Shown: piece by piece, positions 61,001-64,000 of the stretch | How the letters are laid out: every line of letters begins with the position of its first letter | How positions within the stretch are numbered: the stretch's first letter is position 1 | Assembly (NCBI RefSeq): GCF_008831285.2 | Contig: NC_045139.1 | Coordinates: 11,194,704-11,258,703, forward strand | Source of the DNA: Nymphaea colorata | Taxonomy: Eukaryota > Streptophyta > Magnoliopsida > Nymphaeales > Nymphaeaceae | DNA length: 64,000 bases | Direction of reading: 5' to 3' | Made by a program: the position numbers and the translations under genes | The notes under the pieces: generated by a model | Database searches by the model: none | The model's input: the letters and a program-made list of their open reading frames with translations, nothing else | Told to the model about the DNA's origin: nothing

Positions 61001-62686
61001 ATACAATAAAAAAGAAAAATGAAGCTGGAAATTAAGAAAGCTATTATGCTAAATTCATGTCTTCTGCTGCTGGCTTCAATACAGAAGCAAGAGTACATTC
61101 AACCATGTTTCTGAATAAACTTTGATGGCCAAAGAACAACCATTTTGTTTGGTTAATTGCAGAGATATGCAACGTGCTTTCACTCCATGGAAAGTCCCGC
61201 CATTGATCAACAACTCCATCATAGTGGAAGAGCATGATTGTGAAGTTGGTTGGTGGAAACTAAAATTGAAGGTAAAGCCAATTATTAGCATGTCATCCCA
61301 AAATTAAATGTAGAAGTTGGAATTTCAGCTCTAGAAATGGCATGCACCTTCTTCACTATATTATCCACATTTTCCTTCTGATTAATACCAACTGCTATTG
61401 CCAGTAGACTTTTCTTAGCTTTTTCCTTTTTATCCATGAACACAAACAAGTTCCAAGGTTAGTGTAAACTGTAAACTACAAAGCCCTTACAAACATGTGG
61501 CTCTATGAGAATGAAGCAGATCAAACAAACGGAGTAATGATTACAGTATCATGATGGGAATTTGGTAGTTAACATGGACATCCCGGTGGTGCAATAATTT
61601 AGAGTTAGTGAATCATTTATTATTGCAGTCAATCTTAATAACTCAAATGGACCAATCAAGTGGATTATTCTACTCCATTGCCATCTAGCGCATTTATGAG
61701 CGCAGGATGGCCACCATTTGAACTGACATTAAGGCTAAAAATAATTAGCAAGAAACCTAGAAATTCAAGAAGTTGCATTCAGCTGTCCAGTGCAATTGAT
61801 TAAATAAAAATTGCCCTGTTTGTTACTCTGATTCTCTATGACATTTTTTGTCCACTTACAGCAGATAGGTAATCATGTCATTCTTGGATTGACATTCCTT
61901 GTCACTCAAGAAACTTAAAGTCTCAACGCACCTGATCTCTGGAAACGCCCCAAAGACTCCTCCTTTCAAAATCAGAAGTTGCACTCACTATACCTCTCGG
62001 CAATGACTCAGTTCCACGAGCACGATACTGAATCTGACAGTTACATGAAGAATACCGAGTAAACTATAGAGAAAACACGACTAGAATTTCTCTGAAAGAT
62101 ATTGCATCAATTGTGAACGAGAACTTCAAACAAGTATCTGGCTTCTTGCAAATATCAGTTTCAAAATGAGGCATGAATATGAAACCTTGCATCGACTACG
62201 CTCTGGTGCTTCCAAAGGGGCAATTTCTGCCCACCTTGATGCTTTCTGCAAAGCATGTTTGTGAATTTAATTCTATTAATAAGCTGATCAAGTCAGAAGA
62301 GATACAAACAAATGAATCTTTGTGTTGAAGTACAGAATGGATACAGGGCAACACTTAATTCGTATGCAGTTCCATTCTAACAAGCAAAACTAACAGTGAC
62401 AACACATTTGACCAACTCACTTCCTCTGAATCGGAGACAAAGAAATTGCTTCCCACGCAAAAAGCAATAACTACCAATGGCACCACCAAAAGGATTTTGA
62501 CTTGAAAAGGTCTCCAGTTTGTGGTTTCTGTTAGCCCATGTCCCTGTGTAAGATTGGGAAGTAACATATGAAACAATCCTAACCAAAGAAGCACAAAGAA
62601 TGTACAACGATATGCAAAGTAACACATACTGTCGAAGAACAAGTGCATCTGCCGAAAAAACTATAGTCACATTTCTTTGTTGTCAT
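57856..62686 (-). CDS. DUF707 family type II membrane protein
   Basis: Fourteen exons on the minus strand: 62686-62630, 62543-62421, 62245-62186, 62033-61932, 61425-61348, 61259-61141, 60998-60897, 60101-59985, 59877-59812, 59138-59072, 58756-58703, 58620-58531, 58134-58096 and 57978-57856; all phases close to 398 residues. Residues 36-54 (ILLVVPLVVIAFCVGSNFF) form a single signal anchor, so the body should face the Golgi/ER lumen. Family blocks are clear: RGIVSATSDFE, NFTIMLFHYDGVVDQW, WFAKRFLHPDIVAEYSYIFL followed by WDEDLDVD (an Asp-rich, DxD-like site), EGLEISQPALDP, and WVEMMAPVFSRAAWRC with NDLIHAWGLDMRLGYCAQ. Plant DUF707 proteins are uncharacterised and suspected to be glycosyltransferase-like; activity here is inference. 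ATG 62686 was chosen because it is the first in-frame ATG after an acceptor and gives the usual short cytosolic tail. Acceptors at exons 5 and 14 are weak but forced by frame. Confidence 0.94.
58036..58071. repeat. (GA)n microsatellite in a DUF707 intron
   Basis: A GA run with one interruption, in the 117-bp intron between the last two coding exons, where length change could affect intron size. Confidence 0.85.
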
Positions 62687-63850
62687 CTTCCTTGAAACAA
62701 TAAAATAGCAATTTAGGTTTGTGGACATATAAATCAGCAACGAACATAAAGAGGTAACTTGATGCACCAGCAGATAATAACAATACAATGTCGGACTGTA
62801 TGCAAATGCTCATCTTACCTTCTTTTATCAGTAAACGGTTGCATCAAAAGCACCTAAGAATGAACTAAAAACACCCGCAAATTTGTTCGGACCAGCCAGT
62901 TGCTTCACCCACTACGGACACCATTAACTATTAGCTTAAGATATACCAATACAGCCAAAGTGCATTCAAATAAAGGTTCTGAATTCAAGAAGATATCCTT
63001 TAGTACATGACCAGACACAGCACCAGTCGAAAAGCCGAAGTCGATACTAACAGAACAAGTGAACAGCAAGTAACAGTTAAAGCAGAAGGGGAACAAACAA
63101 TTTAGTTCATAAGCTAAACAGAGGGAGAAAACTCACAAAATTGATTTCAAAGTTAAGCGACGACTGCCCTTATGACACAAAGTCAGTTTCTTGGAGGAAC
63201 CAATCAACTAGAACATGGAAAAGACCTATAAAACAACAGAACGACCAAGATTTCGAATAAACGAATGCGGGAAAACAAGAAGAAGGTCATGAAGTGATTA
63301 TGGCAGGCACAAAGGATGCGTTAGTATATCTCGTCGAGTTGCTCGAGACACGAGCGGTTAGAGAGAGAGAGAGGGAGCACGCTTCACTCGTGCTGCTAGA
63401 ACGACGGGCAGCGACGCGCCAAATCAGACCGTTACTAGATACGTGCGGGAGCGCACGACTCTACTCTGCACTTTAATTAGGACGATGTAATACCGATATT
63501 TACCGAACTGTCCTCGTGTTGCTTGCGCTGTAGGGCGAGCCCAAGGAGACCGATTGATGTTCGTTCAGGTTCGGCTCCTTCCAAGAGGACATTTCGTTAG
63601 ACAAGTTTTCTGAGATGAAGGGTCTCGCAATCAAACACTCGACTGAGCGTTTGTCTCATTTTGTGTTGTTTTATCCTCCTCTTATTTCCATCGCACCCCT
63701 AAGACCTTGGCTGGTTTTCTAGATATTAGATACAGTTTCCTTGGTTTGTTTTAACAAGGTAAACTTTCACCCTAAAATGAGTCGAGAAAGCTAATAAATG
63801 TTCGGCCTTGACACCAAAAACTTGCACAAATAAATCTAAAAACTGCCCAT
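62687..63850. other. 5' region of the DUF707 gene
   Basis: The start-codon exon has an acceptor (TTTCAAG) only four bases before the ATG, so at least one non-coding leader exon lies in this stretch, probably near 63290-63480 where composition becomes GC-richer and a short GA run occurs (63361-63378). No TATA box was identified with confidence. The plus-strand frame at 63294-63476 was not recognised. Confidence 0.5.
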
Positions 63851-63854
63851 CACA

Positions 63855-63893
63855 CCTCACTACACTTGATCTTAGCTGAAAGGCGAGGTCTTT
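63855..63893 (-). pseudogene. U2 snRNA 5'-end-like fragment
   Basis: On the minus strand the sequence CTCGCCTTTCAGCTAAGATC continues into AAGTGTAGT, matching the start of U2 snRNA (CTCGGCCTTTTGGCTAAGATC then AAGTGTAGT) including 18 consecutive identical bases GCTAAGATCAAGTGTAGT, the segment that forms U2/U6 helix I. Similarity fades before the branch-point-pairing region, and no upstream snRNA promoter motif was seen, so it is a truncated pseudogene or a repeat derived from U2. Confidence 0.6.
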
Positions 63894-64000
63894 GGAAAGC
63901 AGACATAATGTTTAAAGGATATCTCACCTAAACATGCCTTTAGACTTCTTAACCCTTTGAGTGAGCGAGGGGGTTATCCACCATCCAAACAAAAGCCGAA
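63894..64000. other. Window end, no recognised feature
   Basis: About 100 bases upstream (minus-strand sense) of the U2-like fragment. Neither a plant upstream sequence element nor a TATA box at the expected spacing was seen. Confidence 0.5.

Overview
This is nuclear DNA of a flowering plant. The genes have many short exons with GT-AG borders separated by AT-rich introns, the protein families are plant-specific (an NOI/RIN4 protein, the acyl-ACP thioesterase FATA, DUF707), and the rest is mostly transposon debris. The species cannot be named from the sequence. No complete novel system such as a gene cluster, CRISPR array or viral genome was recognised. The interest lies in a few gene-structure oddities and in a well-readable insertion record.

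Layout. 1-2090 (+) holds the 3' part of a RIN4-like immune regulator. 5995-11628 (+) holds a RING E3 ligase with SUMO-interacting motifs, of the RNF4/STUbL type. 12425-12630 is a nuclear copy of plastid trnN-GUU with its flanks. 14386-19224 (-) is a complete FATA gene with its TATA box near 19420. 19430-25400 is repeats. 25458-41642 (+) is a 12-exon gene for a 421-residue coiled-coil protein that I could not name securely; its 1.3 kb of coding sequence is spread over 16 kb because several transposons sit in the introns. 43360-49800 holds two decayed Ty1/copia elements in opposite orientations, each carrying a later MITE. 51333-55020 (+) is a 5-exon gene for a 300-residue membrane protein, probably plastid-targeted. 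55890-56800 (-) is a broken DUF4283/zinc-knuckle retroelement fragment. 57856-62686 (-) is a complete 14-exon DUF707 gene. A U2-snRNA-like fragment lies near 63870 (-).

I derived the exon structures by hand from splice sites, phase and family resemblance. In all five complete genes the exon phases close without a frameshift: STUbL 223, FATA 368, coiled-coil 421, membrane protein 300 and DUF707 398 residues. The genes look functionally unrelated (defence, ubiquitin/SUMO signalling, plastid lipid synthesis, possible chromosome biology, endomembrane), as is normal for a plant chromosome; there is no operon-like organisation.

Several mobile elements can be bounded by target-site duplications read directly: an 8-bp duplication around a GTATCG-rich hAT-like element (33256-33964), a 10-bp direct repeat around 29403-29878, a 5-bp duplication around a 223-bp solo LTR (32554-32776) nested inside an older MITE, an imperfect 5-bp repeat around a GC-rich 2.25-kb LTR-like block (37592-39840), and 3-bp TTA/TAA duplications around two Tourist-like MITEs.
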